NCBI GenBank assembly: GCA_019914995.1
Contig: CM034126.1
Coordinates: forward strand, 6,143,001 to 6,207,000
DNA from: Acanthochlamys bracteata
Taxonomy: Eukaryota; Streptophyta; Magnoliopsida; Pandanales; Velloziaceae
Length of the DNA: 64,000 nt
Reading direction: 5' to 3'
Below are positions 1-12,190 of this stretch, in pieces. The notes below the pieces were generated by a model, which did no database searches, was not told the DNA's origin, and saw only the letters and a program-made list of their open reading frames with translations. Position 1 is the stretch's first letter. Each line of letters starts with the position of its first letter. The translations under genes were made by a program, and so were the position numbers.

Positions 1-3000
1 GAGGATTCCTAAGGAGTGTCCATTGTGAAGGGTGTCAGATTTTCGTTTGAAATATTGAAAAGAAATAGTGTTTTCTACGATTAAGTAGTACTTTTTGAAC
101 CTTTTTGTTATATGGCATACTTCATTTCCAGGTTCCCTGCAATGTATCTTTGTTCTGTGGAATAATTGTTTCGTATATGGAAATAGCAATCCGCATGTGT
201 TGCGTAAGGTTAACATAAAGAACAAGAGTTTTGCTAGCAACTGTAGGATTTCTGTTTTTCTTTGGCAAGTAAATGAAAGTTGACGCATGTTACTTATATT
301 GAACATGGTCAGTTATTAGTAACAGTATCTTCTGCTGGTCAGTTTTTAGATCTGCCATTTTAAACGTATATGTCATAATAGATAATTGACCTTCTTAAAT
401 TAATAATGCCGTTTGCAACTTTACTTTTTGTTCTTACTAAAAATTATGAACCAAGTTAGATACAACAATTTCAATTGTGAGATTATTAATTAAATGTAAA
501 TTGTCTTCTTTATATAAAAATTCTGTGATTGATTAGTTATGTGACGTGATTCTTTGTTGCAAGTTGCTAGATGGGACTCAGTGATAATTACATTAATAAT
601 ATTTTATAAGTTGATAGATACCTTCTGAGCAGATTTTGGTTGATACTTTGTTGCCAGTTGATACCATGGAAACAAGATTTTGGTTTACTTCAGCAGCTGA
701 GCAGCGTGCAACCGAGCTATCATCTATATGATACCACTGTTTCAATTCACTCCATACTTAGTCTGACCTGATTAAGATTAAAATAAGACAACAAATTTGT
801 CTGTGGTATCTGAAAGCCTGTACCAAAACGTCAGAGTAATGCATGTAGAGAATCTTTTTTCAATACTTACTTGTTTATGTACAGAATTCCTTTTGTACAT
901 CTAAATATTTTATGGATGTTAAACTGAAAAACAATATTAAAAAAGTATGATCCAGATGGTTCAAACGATCCTAAGCCTTCAACACCTGAATTATTTGAAA
1001 TAAAAGGGAGGAGGATCACAAATTTATCAACTAATGTTACTCTAAAGAAGAAACAGAGATATAAATTTTCTAATCGCGAGTATTTCCTGCATCTATTTCG
1101 CGAGTTTAGTTTCTCAAGTATGTCAGATACTAAATTTCCTCTAGGAGTAGAATATACAATCAGTTCATACAAGAATATTGCTGTGATAATAAAGTATTGG
1201 TAGTTTGACAAAAGCTCTTGGGTGGTTAGAGACTTAGAATATTCAGTTTTGGCAACCGAGTCGTGAATACTGACAAAGATGATGACATATAATTCTTCAA
1301 ATTATCGTGCTTGACTTTTATTTTTTTGTTTGGCTACGCAGGTTGGACTTTGGTGATGGTGACTCTTCTATAATCCTCCACAATCATATGGTCTAAGCCA
1401 TTGCGTTTCTTTTACTTTTGCTTGATGATATTCTGAATTAAATCGACAACTTGCTGTTTTAAAAATAAGAGTTAGAAGTTATCTTGAGTACATGATGTAA
1501 TTTGTAATTAATAGTTATGCGTTACTGCATCGTCAAGTAAATAGTTTGTGTTGGAGAAATACAATAATAGAAAATTTAATTAAAATAAAACACCTAGAAG
1601 TTTTCAACCTTCATATCAGAAAGTCCAATATAACTAAAAAAACTTAAGCTAATAGGATTATCGAACTCTCTAATATATTAATCCTATTTTTATTTTTATT
1701 CACTATTAAACTAATATACTTATTCTTTATCCAACGGTTTGGGTTTGTTATAATTTGCTTTCCCCATTTCAAGATCAAGAGGATGGTATATTGTCTCAGA
1801 TTGGATTGCCAATATTAACGAAGACGGTGTAACCTGATATGCAGCAATTCTATGTACAAGGATATAGTTTTATTACAATGTTAACTTTTATTATTTTTGT
1901 AAAGAAAAAAATTGGCAAGTGTTTAGGGAAAAAATTTGAAATTGCAATTGTACTTGAAGTGTTTGCTTTTTATTCTATTGTTCAGTTAATGTTTGAATGA
2001 GTTGTTTGCTTTTTCTTGCTGTATGCAGATCACTGATAGTGAGACGGCTAACAAGTTTGAAGACATTGCAGGTAACAACTAGTTGACTGTGAGAGCTGAC
2101 ATATTGTATACAAATTCTTAAAACAGTTTAGCATCTATATGGAACTGGAATCTTCATGCGCCGCAAATAAAAACTCACAGCACCTTGTTTTCAGGTACGG
2201 ATGTAATTAGAATAAAATACACCAGCAGGTCATAGTCGCATTTGGTGATGTTATTTGCATCAATTGATAATAAGTTGATGAAAGTATAATGGCAAGCATT
2301 ATATCTCATCACTTTATTATTTATTCATCCTGAGACCTACATATTATACGCAAAGGGTATTCTCATCCTTTAAGCAAACCGAGAGATGGCTTTTGACAGT
2401 TTCTAAAAGAAATAATGAAGATTTCTCTATCAAGATCTCAATCAAAGAGAAATTTGTTATTGATTCTTTAAACAAAACTTCTTCAAATGTAACAAGGTTA
2501 AGATACTTGGCATTCGAATCTCCTTCATTTGAATATCCCTAGCAAGCCTGGCCGCAAAACATATAGACAACGTGGCTCGTTCTAATCTTCCCTTTCCGGT
2601 GAAGTCAACTGTCCTTGTTGCTGAAGATTGGAGATCATCAAAGTCAACTTGCAAACCTTCCATTTCTATACATTATCCGTAGTTCATCATATTAATTATC
2701 ATAAAGTAAATTAGATTTCAATCGCTGATGTTGTCCTACCTCCTAAACAATAACTATATCTCTAAACCGCCAACGTCAGGCTCCATGTTACAAGCGAACG
2801 AAGATGTTCATGCTATGAGCTTCATTCAGAAAACACAGATATCAACATCTACCTATTGTCATATAGCCTCTGTTAGTCGTTTATTTTGAAGAGTTGTCTC
2901 TAAAGAAAAGAACCGTTTTACTAACAGTACAATATAAGTACACGTAAGATAGATAACCTGTACTTAAACAATCTTTTCCATCTCTCTGATTATATCAAAC

Positions 3001-3989
3001 AACATTGAACTCTGCATGCCTGCAGGTCTAACCATAAATGAAAACTGGAACTTTTTTTTTTAATAGTTACTTGAGGCTTATGATCTAGGTTTGTTCCTAT
3101 TGCTGTATGCATTTTTTCTGATTGCTTTTCCCTTCCCGTTTTACCCAAGACATTGCATTCGTATTGGATGACAATCATGACATCCAATATATTATATTTT
3201 CTACGGATTATAGTGAAAATGAGCAATTTAGTCATTTTTAACTTCACATGCAATGCAAAAGATTGTTTCGCAACTTGAGTTGTCAAATTTTAGATGTTAT
3301 TCCCAGTAATAATAATTGCTGCATCTAGTACTCACACAAATTTCCCTAAAGACTACCACCAGTAAGAGAAATGCTAATGACTAATAGGATAGGAAGTTGT
3401 AAAATTTCTGATTTTGCTTATTGGTTGCCGAGTTTAAATGTTCTGAAATTGATCTAAATTTACTGCAAAGATTTAAGTTTACGATGTTATGTGGTAAGAA
3501 TTTATTCATACGAAGATCAACAGAATCTTTAAGCTTCAAGTGACTTGAAACAGTCGATCGGTGTTCAAAGTGGGTGAGATTCATTAAATAGCCTTCTTTG
3601 AAATTTTTAAGAAGTTACTGGTACCAAGAAGTCCTAGAAATCCTAGGTTCTTCTGCCTTTGCATCAATCACCACATAATAGGTGCTTGACGAAATTTATC
3701 TACCTATTTGCTGTCTTTTTTTTTCTAATGAGATTGAGATTGTTAGGCTATAATGTGTACCTAAACCTAAATTATAGTTTTCAATCAATTCGAATGAAAC
3801 TGATTCCGTCGCAACTATACAGAACATATTTACATACGAACTAATGTTGAGTTCTATATAACACACGAGCTATTACTATGAGATCAAGTTGAAAATTTAT
3901 TTTTTGAGATCATCTTATGCGAAAGGGAACATGCAACGCTGAGAACAAAAGGCACCAACGCAATAATGTAACGATGTGTAAGATATGAA
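1..3989. other. AT-rich stretch with no identifiable gene
   Basis: No reading frame here has recognisable similarity, and the open frames are short (under 115 codons) and low in coding character. A short exon-like segment at about 2028-2071, preceded by a CAG acceptor-like site and followed by GGTAAC, could be part of an unrecognised gene but has no partner exons I can identify. The stretch is the left flank of the copia insertion. Confidence 0.5.
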
Positions 3990-3994
3990 GATTC

Positions 3995-4187
3995 TGTTGG
4001 CGTGAGTCAACAATATATTATTTTAAATATTTTTTCTTAGAATTATATTTTATTCTGAATATTTTTCTTAGAATTATATTTAGATATTTTTTTTTATTAG
4101 AAACTCTCCTTATTTAGATTTATAAGGAGTCTATATATATGTACTTATATTGAATGATAAGAATAAGATTGAAAGAGTTTTTCATCT
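3995..4187 (+). repeat. 5' LTR of the copia element
   Basis: Begins TGTTGGCGTGAG and ends TTTTTCATCT, directly followed by the primer-binding site. It contains a TATATATA run near 4132 that could serve as promoter. The right LTR has the same length and aligns without gaps. Confidence 0.95.
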
Positions 4188-4200
4188 TGGTACCAGAGCA
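4188..4200 (+). other. Primer-binding site (tRNA-iMet type)
   Basis: TGGTACCAGAGCA lies immediately after the LTR. It differs by one base from the usual plant copia site TGGTATCAGAGC, complementary to the 3' end of initiator tRNA-Met. Confidence 0.9.
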
Positions 4201-4377
4201 AAACCCTATATCTGCTTGCCGCCGTCGTGGAGAAAACGACTGTGACGGTCAGATTCCGACCAAACTATCCATTGCGATCGTGGAGGCACGATTATACCGG
4301 TTAGAAATTCCGACCAAAACAAGTCCGGTACTTTAATCGGATTAGATCCATTGGAAAAAAAAAAAATTTTCACGCTT

Positions 4378-4800
4378 CCGCCGACCGACTCATACCGCCG
4401 CCGCCGCCGCGCTCTCCCGCCGCCATCGCCGCCCGCCAAGTTACGCCGCCTTGCCCAGCCCACTCGATCGCCGCCGCCGCCAGCCCGCTCGATCGCCGCC
4501 GCGGCGACGACGACCGATCATATTGCCGCTATCGCCGCTTAGAGCAATCGCGCCGATTCGCCGCAATCGCCATCGGTTCGCCGCCGGACATCGCCAATCG
4601 CCGCCGACTCACATGCCGCCGCTTATTCGTGCTTTCGATCGAACGCCGCGCCTCTCGCCGGCCGATCGAGCCGATCCGATCGCCGCACCTAGATTCTAAT
4701 CGCGGACCAACAGCAACCGCTTTCGGTGTAGACCCGACGCGGCCCAATAAGATCTGATTCGGCCCGGCCGAACAGCTCTGACCCGGCCCGGTCAACTGAC
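4378..4800 (+). repeat. GC-rich CCG/GCC leader of the copia element
   Basis: This block between primer site and gag is dominated by CCG, GCC and CGATCG-like words, while the rest of the element and the flanks are strongly AT-rich. Arginine/proline-rich open frames here are a by-product of the base composition and are not taken as genes. The block may be a structured 5' leader or an expanded simple repeat. Confidence 0.75.
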
Positions 4801-4898
4801 CATTAAAATAATAATAATAATAATAAAATTAAAAAAAATGGAAGGTTGAAGTGTTCTCTCTCCAGTTGCTTCAATAGCTATTCCTATTATCAGCGTAC

Positions 4899-5649
4899 AT
4901 GGTGATTCATCCTCCGCCATTAGTGTTAAACTAAATGGTTCTAACTATTCTCTTTGGTCTCAAGTTGTTGAGATGTACATTATTGGAAAAGATAAGATGG
5001 GCTATTTGACCGGAGAAATAGCACGACCTCAAGAGACTGACCCTACTTATGTCCGGTGGAGAACCGACAATGCTATTGTCAAAGGATGGTTGATCAACTC
5101 CATGGAACCAGCTGTGATGGAGCTTTTTATTCGGCTTTCCCACTGCTCGAGATGTTTGGGTTCTTTGTGTCCAAAACTTATTATGATAATTACGACATAT
5201 CTCGGTTTATGAATTAACATACGGGGCATTCAAATTGAAGCAAAGTGGAAGGCCCACACTGCTTACTATCTTGAAATTACAGAGCATATGGCAAGAATTG
5301 AATTTTAAGTATCCAATTAGAATGTGTTGTGCTAATGATGTATTAGCTCAACAACGGGAGATTGAGAGGAACGTGTCTATGTTTTTTTTGGCGGGCTTGA
5401 TGATAAACTTGATAAAGCCCGCGATGATCTATCTACTGACAATGTATACTTTTTCTGGACTAGAAGCATCTTATAAGTACATTCATCGTGAGGAGCAACG
5501 ACGAGTAGTTATTATGGGGTCTAACGATGTTGGAGTTATTGCTGTTGTGGCCTCCAAAAATCTTAGATCCCAAGTGAAGCAAAAGGCACAAGAAGGACAG
5601 TGTACTCATTGTGGTAAAGCCGGGCATACTCGGAATTCATGTTTTTAGT
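4899..5649 (+). pseudogene. copia gag remnant with CCHC zinc knuckle
   Basis: The translated segments match the copia-type gag polypeptide: an N-terminal NGSNYSLWSQVVEMY-like segment (about 4930-4980), a central segment around 5290-5500, and a C-terminal CCHC knuckle CTHCGKAGHTRNSC at about 5601-5643. The frame is interrupted by a TAA soon after the first ATG, by at least one frame change between 5200 and 5420, and by TAG at 5647-5649 right after the knuckle. Gag would form the virus-like particle and package the RNA; this copy cannot do so as it stands. Confidence 0.85.
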
Positions 5650-8600
5650 TAGTTGGTTATTCTGATTGGTGGGAGGAACTGAATAAGAAGAAGAAACAAG
5701 ACAAAAAGATCTCTGGTGTAGCGTCTGGAGTTGCAGGCCTCACTTTAGCTAATCCTTCATCCTCTATATCATCGACTGCTCCTTCGCCAGTTCTATCTCT
5801 GGTGTCGCAGGTTAATTCAGATTCTCTAATTTTATGTAACCAAAGCTTTGCCTTTACTGTTTTAGATTCACAACGAGATACAGGATGGATTTTAGATTCT
5901 GGAGCTACGGATCATATGACATTCGATCCGAAAAATTTTCATATCGTAAGTACTCCAGTGAGAAATAATGTGACATATGCCAATGGAGAGAGTTCTCCGA
6001 TGAATGCACTTGAATCGCGTGGCATTATCATCATCTCTATCTCTACAGAATTGTCTACTTGTTCCATCTCTCTCACACAATCTTTTATCTATTGGACAAA
6101 TTACAGAACAGTTGAACTGCATTGTTCTTATGTATCCTTACTTTTGCTTATTTCAGGATATCCAGACACAGGAGATAATTGGGCGTGGTACTAAGAGAGG
6201 GGGTTTATACTATATGGATGATGTTAGTTCAGAGGAGTTTACGATGCTCGTGGATCTCAAACCGACAAAAGAATAAAAAATGCGGCTTTGGCATCGCCGT
6301 CTAGGTCATATTTCTTTTGGTTATTTAAAGCATTTGCTACCGTCTTTATTTTCTGGTCTCAAAGAGTCTGAATTTCAGTGTGAAGCATGTATTCTTGCTA
6401 AGGGTCATCGAGTGTCGTATTTTTCTGTTAGCAATAAAAGAGCAACTCCTTTTGAGTTAGTCCATTCGGATGTGTGGGGACCTTCTCTAGTTATGACTTT
6501 TTTACTGGCATTAGGTGGTTTGTGACATTTGTAGATGATTGCACAGGCATGACATGGTTATATGCTTTGAAGAATAAAAGTGATGTTAGTGATATATTTG
6601 TGCGGTTTCATAAGATGGTGCAGACACAATTTTCTCTTCCTATTCGAGTTTTTCGCTATGATAATGGTGGAGAATATGTTAATACATCTTTGAGTTCTTA
6701 CTTTCATTAGCATGGTATTATTCATGAGACTTCTTGTCCACAAACACCACAACAAAATGGAGTGGCTGAAAGAAAAAATCGACACATATTAGAAACCGCC
6801 CGTGCTTTATTGTTTGGAGCTCATGTTCTAAAATATTATTGGGTAGACGCAGTTCAGTCTGCGATTTATGTGATTAATCGCATGCCACCTAGAGTTCTGA
6901 ACTTTCGGACACCACTTGAGGTTTTATCTACATTTGTTACTATACCTTCTGTTCTCTCACTTCCACCTAGAATTTTTGGATCTGTTGTATTAGTACATTT
7001 GCAGAAAATTCAAAGAGATAAATTGGATCCATGTGCCTTAAGGTGCATATTTCTTGGCTATGGTCCTCACCAGAAAGATTATCGGTGCTATCATCCTCCT
7101 ACACGCCGTACCTTTGTGACTATGGATGTGACATTTCTAGAGTCGGAAATATACTTTGTCAGATTGACTTCACATTCAGATCTTCAGGGGGAGATAGAAG
7201 TTACGAAAGATCTGAATTGGCTTACCATTAAACTCAGCACACAAATTGAGGAAGGTCAAAGAAAATGTGTGGATCATGACTCAGGTCTGGAGGAATTTAG
7301 AACTACTGAACTTGAACAAAAAGAAACGAAAGAGATAGACAGAGCTGAAGCTGTAGAAGAAAGCCCTCTCTCGCACCCTACAGTACCCGCTCAAACTCCT
7401 GAGGATATCCCTGAGGTAAGTACCGAAACTCAGAATATTATTATAGATGAATCGAATATTGTCTGCAGGAATTATCAGTTACCACATGGACAAAATCGTG
7501 GAAAACCTCTTGAGAGATATTCACCAGAAGGAAAAATCTCCAGATATCCTATTGCTAATCATGTGTCCTCTCACAGGCTGTCCCCATCATATGTTGCTTT
7601 TATTAATCAGGTGGCAACTGTGACACTTCCTTCTAACACTAGAGAAGCCTTATCCGATCCTAGATGGACTAAAGCTATGAATGAAGAGATGGATGCTCTT
7701 CAGAAGAATATGACTTGGGAGATAGTACCATTACCAAAAGAAAAGAAAGCAGTTGGTTGTAAATGGGTGTACACCATCAAACACAAAGCAGATGGAACGA
7801 TCGAGAGATATAAGGCAAGATTAGTGGCCAAGGGGTACTCAAAGACTTATGGAGTGGATTATCATGAGACTTTTGCCGCAGTTGCAAAGATTAATACTAT
7901 CAGAGTATTGCTATCTCTCGCAGCAAATCTTGATTGGCCCTTGCAGCAATTTGATGTAAAGAATGCATTTCTTCATGGTGAGTTAGAAGAAGAAGTGTAT
8001 ATGGAGCTTCCGCCTGGTTATGAGGTATCGAGAAGAACTGAATATGTCTGTAGGCTAAAAAGGGCCATATATGGTTTGAAGTAATCTCCAAAAGCATGGT
8101 TTGGTAGATTTAGTCAAGCCTTGAGCAGATATGGTTACCGACAGAGTAATGCTGATCATACATTATTCTTGAAGAACCAGAATGATAAGGTAACTGCTTT
8201 AATAATCTATGTTGATGATATGATTGTTATAGGTAATGATCATGAAGAAATTCAAAAATTGAAGACATATCTAGCCTCTGAATTCGAGATGAAAGAACTT
8301 GGAGAGTTGAAATATTTTTTGGGCATTGAGGTGGCCAAATCTAAGTAAGGTATTTTTCTATCACAAAGAAAATATGTCATTGACTTATTATCTGAGACAG
8401 GGATGTCAGATTGTAAACCTGCCGACACACCTATCATTGAGAATCATAACTTAGCAGAGCTCCCTAATCAAATACCAGCAGCTAAGGAAAAATATCAACG
8501 ATTGGTGGGCAGGTTGATTTATTTATCACATACTCGCCCTGATATAGCATATGCTGTGAGCGTTGTCAGCCAGTTTATGCATTCTCCAAGTGTTGATCAT

Positions 8601-9150
8601 ATGGAAGCTGTGAACAGAATTTTGAGATATCTGAAGTCAGCACCAGGCAGGGGATTACTATTCAGAAAAAATAATCATCTGAATATAGATGGATATATTA
8701 ATGCAGACTGGGCAGGAGATAAGACGGATAGACGCTCTACATCCGGCTATTTTACATTTGTTGGAGATAATCTAGTCACATGGAGGAGTAAGAAACAAAA
8801 AATGGTTGCTCGATCTTCTGCTGAAGCTGAATATAGAGGAATGGCACATAGAGTTTGTGAAATTTTATGGCTTCGAATATTATTGACAGAACTTGGTTTT
8901 CTTCAAAAGAGTTCTATGAAGCTATTTTGTGATAATAAGGCTGCATTAAATATTGCTCATAATCCAATACAGCATGATCGCACCAAGCATGTTGAAGTGG
9001 ATCGACACTTCATCAAAGAAAAACTGGATTTAAAATTAATTGAGTTACCTTTTGTTACTTCAGAGGCATAGTTAGCAGATATATTTACAAAAGGAATTTC
9101 AAGCAAAATCTTTCATAACTCACTGAGTAAGTTGGACATTGATGATATTT
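5650..9150 (+). pseudogene. copia pol remnant (PR-INT-RT-RNase H)
   Basis: Domains in order: protease with LDSGATDHM at 5892-5918; the integrase HHCC zinc region (LWHRRLGH to CEACILAKG) at 6283-6405; an integrase core with VDDCTGMTWLY near 6535, a DNGGEY motif near 6660 and NGVAERKNR near 6750-6780; reverse transcriptase from about 7660, with the catalytic YVDD at 8208-8219; and RNase H with ADWAGD near 8700 and the SSAEAEY motif near 8820. Frame changes occur near 6000 and near 6480-6530. Stop codons break the frame near 6275, 6709, 8084, 8346 and 9069. The catalytic motifs remain legible, so decay is recent relative to the other two retroelements. Confidence 0.9.
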
Positions 9151-9157
9151 TTACACC

Positions 9158-9171
9158 AACTTGAGGAAGAA
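9158..9171 (+). other. Polypurine tract of the copia element
   Basis: AACTTGAGGAAGAA directly abuts the 3' LTR start TATTGGCGTG, the expected position for the plus-strand primer. The first dinucleotide of this LTR is TA where the 5' copy has TG. Confidence 0.8.
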
Positions 9172-9364
9172 TATTGGCGTGAGTCAATAATATATTATTT
9201 TAGATATCTTTTTTTAGAATTATATTTTATTCTGGATATTTTTCTTAGAATTATATTTAGATATTTTTTTTTATTTGAAACTTTTCTTATTTAGATTTAT
9301 AAGAAGTCTATATATATGTACTTATATTGAATGATAAGAATAAGATTGAAAGAGTTTTTCATCT
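9172..9364 (+). repeat. 3' LTR of the copia element
   Basis: 193 bp, colinear with the 5' LTR and followed by the target duplication GATTC at 9365-9369. By eye about 5% diverged from the left copy. Confidence 0.95.
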
Positions 9365-9369
9365 GATTC

Positions 9370-10128
9370 AAGGAATTCAAAAATGGCGGCTTAACTCAGT
9401 ACTGACAAACTGGATTCGTACTTCGGTTCAAATCAACGAATGTGGTCCAAACGAGTCGGAGTCAATTGGTTAGACTTTTAGATGATCCGGACCCAATATG
9501 ATCAAACATTTATACACTTTTATAGGGCTATATCTCAGTACGGCGTGGTACCAAATCCTTAGAGTGTGTTCTTCTCACAAATTTATTTCTTTTTATTAAA
9601 AATTCACTTTCAACTACTTTAAAAAACACAAAATTTTACTTTTAATTTATTTTATAAAGTATAAAAAGTAAATTTACTTTTATAAAATATTAATTCATTT
9701 TTTATAAAGTATTAAATTAACAAATAGTCAATTCTAATAGCTTCTTTTTAGAAACTCTTAATAATTTATTTTTAGTCTAAAAGAAGACAGTCTTATATAT
9801 TATAACTTTTTAATGTATTAATGGAGAAATTGTTAGGAGCTCTTATAGTAACTAGAATCACATATATCTATGCAAATTAATCAATTCATGGCACATTCAA
9901 GATTATAATGATAAAAAAAAATACAAAGGCGTAGTTACGCCAAAAATATCAATATTTCCTGAAACAAGCATTTGCTAAGATAAACGTTAGCGGCCTGCGT
10001 TTGCAAACTTATAAAAAACCCACAGAAACCAAAATACCTACGGAACCAATTTCCCAAAGTACCCTCATGGTGTCTTACTTCGATGGCAATGTAACAATTT
10101 TTACTCTCACTCTCTCTCACCCTTCGCC
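9370..10128. other. Intergenic upstream region of AMT1
   Basis: From 9560 to 9830 the sequence is AT-rich, with repeated TTTATAAAGT-type words. 10021-10128 becomes CT-rich, as expected just upstream of a plant promoter. No other gene is seen. Confidence 0.5.
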
Positions 10129-10135
10129 TATAAAT
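10129..10135 (+). promoter_or_regulatory. TATA box of the AMT1 gene
   Basis: TATAAAT within CGCCTATAAATTCG, 136 bp before the ATG, embedded in CT-rich DNA typical of plant core promoters. A start site about 30 bp downstream would give a 5' UTR of about 110 nt. Confidence 0.65.
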
Positions 10136-10270
10136 TCGTCCCTTTTTCTTCTCTGTTTTTCATCCGCTCTCAAACTCTTTTGTTAATATAGTTTTTTTCT
10201 ATTTCTTTCTTCAATTGCTTTCTTCTTCTTCTTCGTCATCGCTGTATAAGAAACTCAAACACCTGCTGCT

Positions 10271-11797
10271 ATGGGAGACGTAGGAACATGCTCGGTGTCT
10301 TCGTTGGCGCCGTTGCTAGGCAACAACGCCACCGACGCCGCTCAATATATCTGCTTGCAGTTCGACAATTTCAACAACCAGCTTACCGATGCAGGTTTCG
10401 CAATCAACTCGACATACTTGCTCTTCTCCGCTTATCTCGTCTTTGCTATGCAGCTCGGATTCGCTATGCTCTGTGCTGGATCTGTTCGCGCAAAGAACAC
10501 CATGAACATCATGCTTACTAACGTTCTTGATGCTGCTGCCGGCGGCTTGTTTTACTATCTGTTTGGTTTTGCTCTTGCCTTTGGCGCTCCTTCCAACGGG
10601 TTCGTCGGAAAGCACCACTTTGGTTTGAAAGATTTGCCCAACGCAGACTTCGATTATTCTTTCTTTTTGTACCAGTGGGCTTTCGCTATCGCCGCTGCAG
10701 GAATCACTTCTGGTTCCATCGCCGAACGGACGCAGTTCGTCGCGTACATGATTTACTCGTCGTTCCTTACCGGGTTTGTATACCCGATCGTTTCACACTG
10801 GTTCTGGTCAGTGGACGGTTGGGCCTCTGCTGCAAGAAACCCAGGTGATTCGCTTCTCTTCAGGTCCGGCGTGATTGATTTTGCAGGCTCCGGCGTTGTT
10901 CATATGGTCGGAGGGATTGCTGGTTTCTGGGGTGCGCTGATCGAAGGCCCAAGAATCGGTCGTTTCGATCACGCCGGCCGATCAGTTGCACTGAGAGGAC
11001 ACAGTGCTTCTCTTGTAGTTCTCGGAACTTTCCTTCTCTGGTTCGGTTGGTACGGCTTCAACCCCGGTTCCTTCCTCACTATCCTGAAATCCTATGGACC
11101 CATCGGTTCAATGAACGGGCAGTGGTCAGCCGTCGGCCGGACAGCCGTGACAACAACGCTCGCCGGCTGTACTGCAGCACTCACAACACTGTTCACAAAA
11201 CGCCTGCAGACCGGACACTGGACCGTTACCGACGTCTGCAACGGTCTTCTCGGCGGGTTCGCCGCCATCACCTCAGGCTGCTCAGTCGTTGACCCTTGGG
11301 CCGCTGTCATCTGTGGATTTATCGCAGCTTTCGTTCTCATGGGCTTCAACATGCTCGCTGAGATTCTTAAATACGATGACCCGCTGGAAGCTGCGCAGCT
11401 TCACGGAGGTTGCGGAGCATGGGGTATAATCTTTACAGGGCTTTTCGCGAGAAAGAAGTATGTAGGGCAAGTGTACCCGAACAGAAGCGACAGCAACTAC
11501 GGACTGTTCATGGGCGGCGGAGGGAGGCTTCTCGCTGCACACATCATTCAAATTATTGTGGTCATTGGATGGGTGAGTGTTACAATGGGGCCATTATTTT
11601 TCCTCTTGAAAAAGCTCGATCTTCTTCGGATTTCCGCTGATGATGAGCTCGCCGGGATGGACCGAACTCGGCACGGTGGATTCGCTTACGCTTACGACGA
11701 TCATGATGGACACCATCACAACCATCAGTTCATGCTTAAGTCAAGAGTTGAGCCTGGTAACAACGCCTCTCCTCCACAGACCAATGAACAAGTCTAG
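10271..11797 (+). CDS. AMT1: AMT1-type high-affinity ammonium transporter
   Basis: This intronless 508-residue protein belongs to the AMT/Rh/MEP family and would move ammonium across the plasma membrane as a trimer, as AMT1 proteins do in root uptake. The family's usual length is about 500 residues with 11 membrane spans, and hydrophobic stretches run from about residue 48 to 447. The ammonium-transporter signature [13 protein letters not shown] is at 203-215. The twin pore histidines are H211 and H378 ([10 protein letters not shown]). The cytosolic tail has the conserved [15 protein letters not shown] block (459-473); T466 corresponds to the threonine whose phosphorylation closes AMT1 trimers (T460 of AtAMT1;1). 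The start is the first ATG after the TATA box. Several plant AMT1 genes are intronless, as here. The exact paralogue number cannot be assigned. The frame is intact. Confidence 0.96.
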   Translation: MGDVGTCSVSSLAPLLGNNATDAAQYICLQFDNFNNQLTDAGFAINSTYLLFSAYLVFAMQLGFAMLCAGSVRAKNTMNIMLTNVLDAAAGGLFYYLFGFALAFGAPSNGFVGKHHFGLKDLPNADFDYSFFLYQWAFAIAAAGITSGSIAERTQFVAYMIYSSFLTGFVYPIVSHWFWSVDGWASAARNPGDSLLFRSGVIDFAGSGVVHMVGGIAGFWGALIEGPRIGRFDHAGRSVALRGHSASLVVLGTFLLWFGWYGFNPGSFLTILKSYGPIGSMNGQWSAVGRTAVTTTLAGCTAALTTLFTKRLQTGHWTVTDVCNGLLGGFAAITSGCSVVDPWAAVICGFIAAFVLMGFNMLAEILKYDDPLEAAQLHGGCGAWGIIFTGLFARKKYVGQVYPNRSDSNYGLFMGGGGRLLAAHIIQIIVVIGWVSVTMGPLFFLLKKLDLLRISADDELAGMDRTRHGGFAYAYDDHDGHHHNHQFMLKSRVEPGNNASPPQTNEQV

Positions 11798-12190
11798 ATT
11801 AAATTACGAAAACAACCTCGGGTCATTGTTCATTGGTGAGGCGTAGTAGGTCTCTGTGTTAGAACAGTGTCTTTCTGTGCCTTTCATTCAAGAATCAAAT
11901 GGGTAAAAACTAAAAAGAGAACTAGAAATCTAGATGTATGTTTTTGGTTTTCTTCTTTGCAAGTGTTTTGTGGTGGGAGGATTATCTTTTTCCTTGTGCT
12001 TTTGTGTCTTTTTTTTTTTTTTTTTTGTGGAGGATTTCATTACATGGGTAGTTGGTTGGTGGCATGAGAAATATGAGAGATTTGTGAAAAGAAAAAAGAA
12101 AAAAGAAGAATGGAATGGTTTGAAGAAGCACATAGAATGAATGGTGATGATCAAAAGGTTTGTTGATGTAATATTGAATTTTGTTTTATT
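11798..12190 (+). other. Probable 3' UTR and downstream region of AMT1
   Basis: T-rich DNA with a long T tract near 12009-12027 follows the stop. The T/G-rich sequence to about 12200 would suit plant polyadenylation, though no canonical AATAAA is seen close by. Confidence 0.4.

Larger units (their letters stand above)
3995..9364 (+). mobile_element. Complete Ty1/copia LTR retrotransposon, degenerate coding region
   Basis: The element is bounded by two 193-bp LTRs (3995-4187 and 9172-9364) and a perfect 5-bp target duplication, GATTC, at 3990-3994 and 9365-9369. A primer-binding site for initiator tRNA-Met follows the left LTR and a purine-rich tract precedes the right LTR. Internal domain order is gag zinc knuckle, protease, integrase, reverse transcriptase, RNase H, which is the copia order. 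By eye the LTRs differ at about 10 of 193 positions, mostly transitions. The coding region has several stops and at least three frame changes, so the copy is probably non-autonomous. The leader between primer site and gag is strikingly GC-rich compared with the AT-rich body. Confidence 0.95.

Noticed and set aside
867-1211. 114-codon minus-strand open frame
   Set aside because: No recognisable motif, no promoter or splice context; consistent with chance in AT-rich DNA.
2028-2075. Exon-like segment with acceptor and donor-like borders
   Set aside because: Too short to identify and no neighbouring exons found.
2457-2663. 68-codon minus-strand open frame
   Set aside because: No similarity recognised and no partner exons.
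4351-4795. Arginine/proline-rich open frames on both strands in the copia leader
   Set aside because: They follow from CCG/GCC composition, overlap one another in several frames and have no domain.
12009-12027. Long T tract downstream of AMT1 as a Pol III terminator
   Set aside because: No Pol III gene upstream; it is most simply part of the AMT1 3' UTR.
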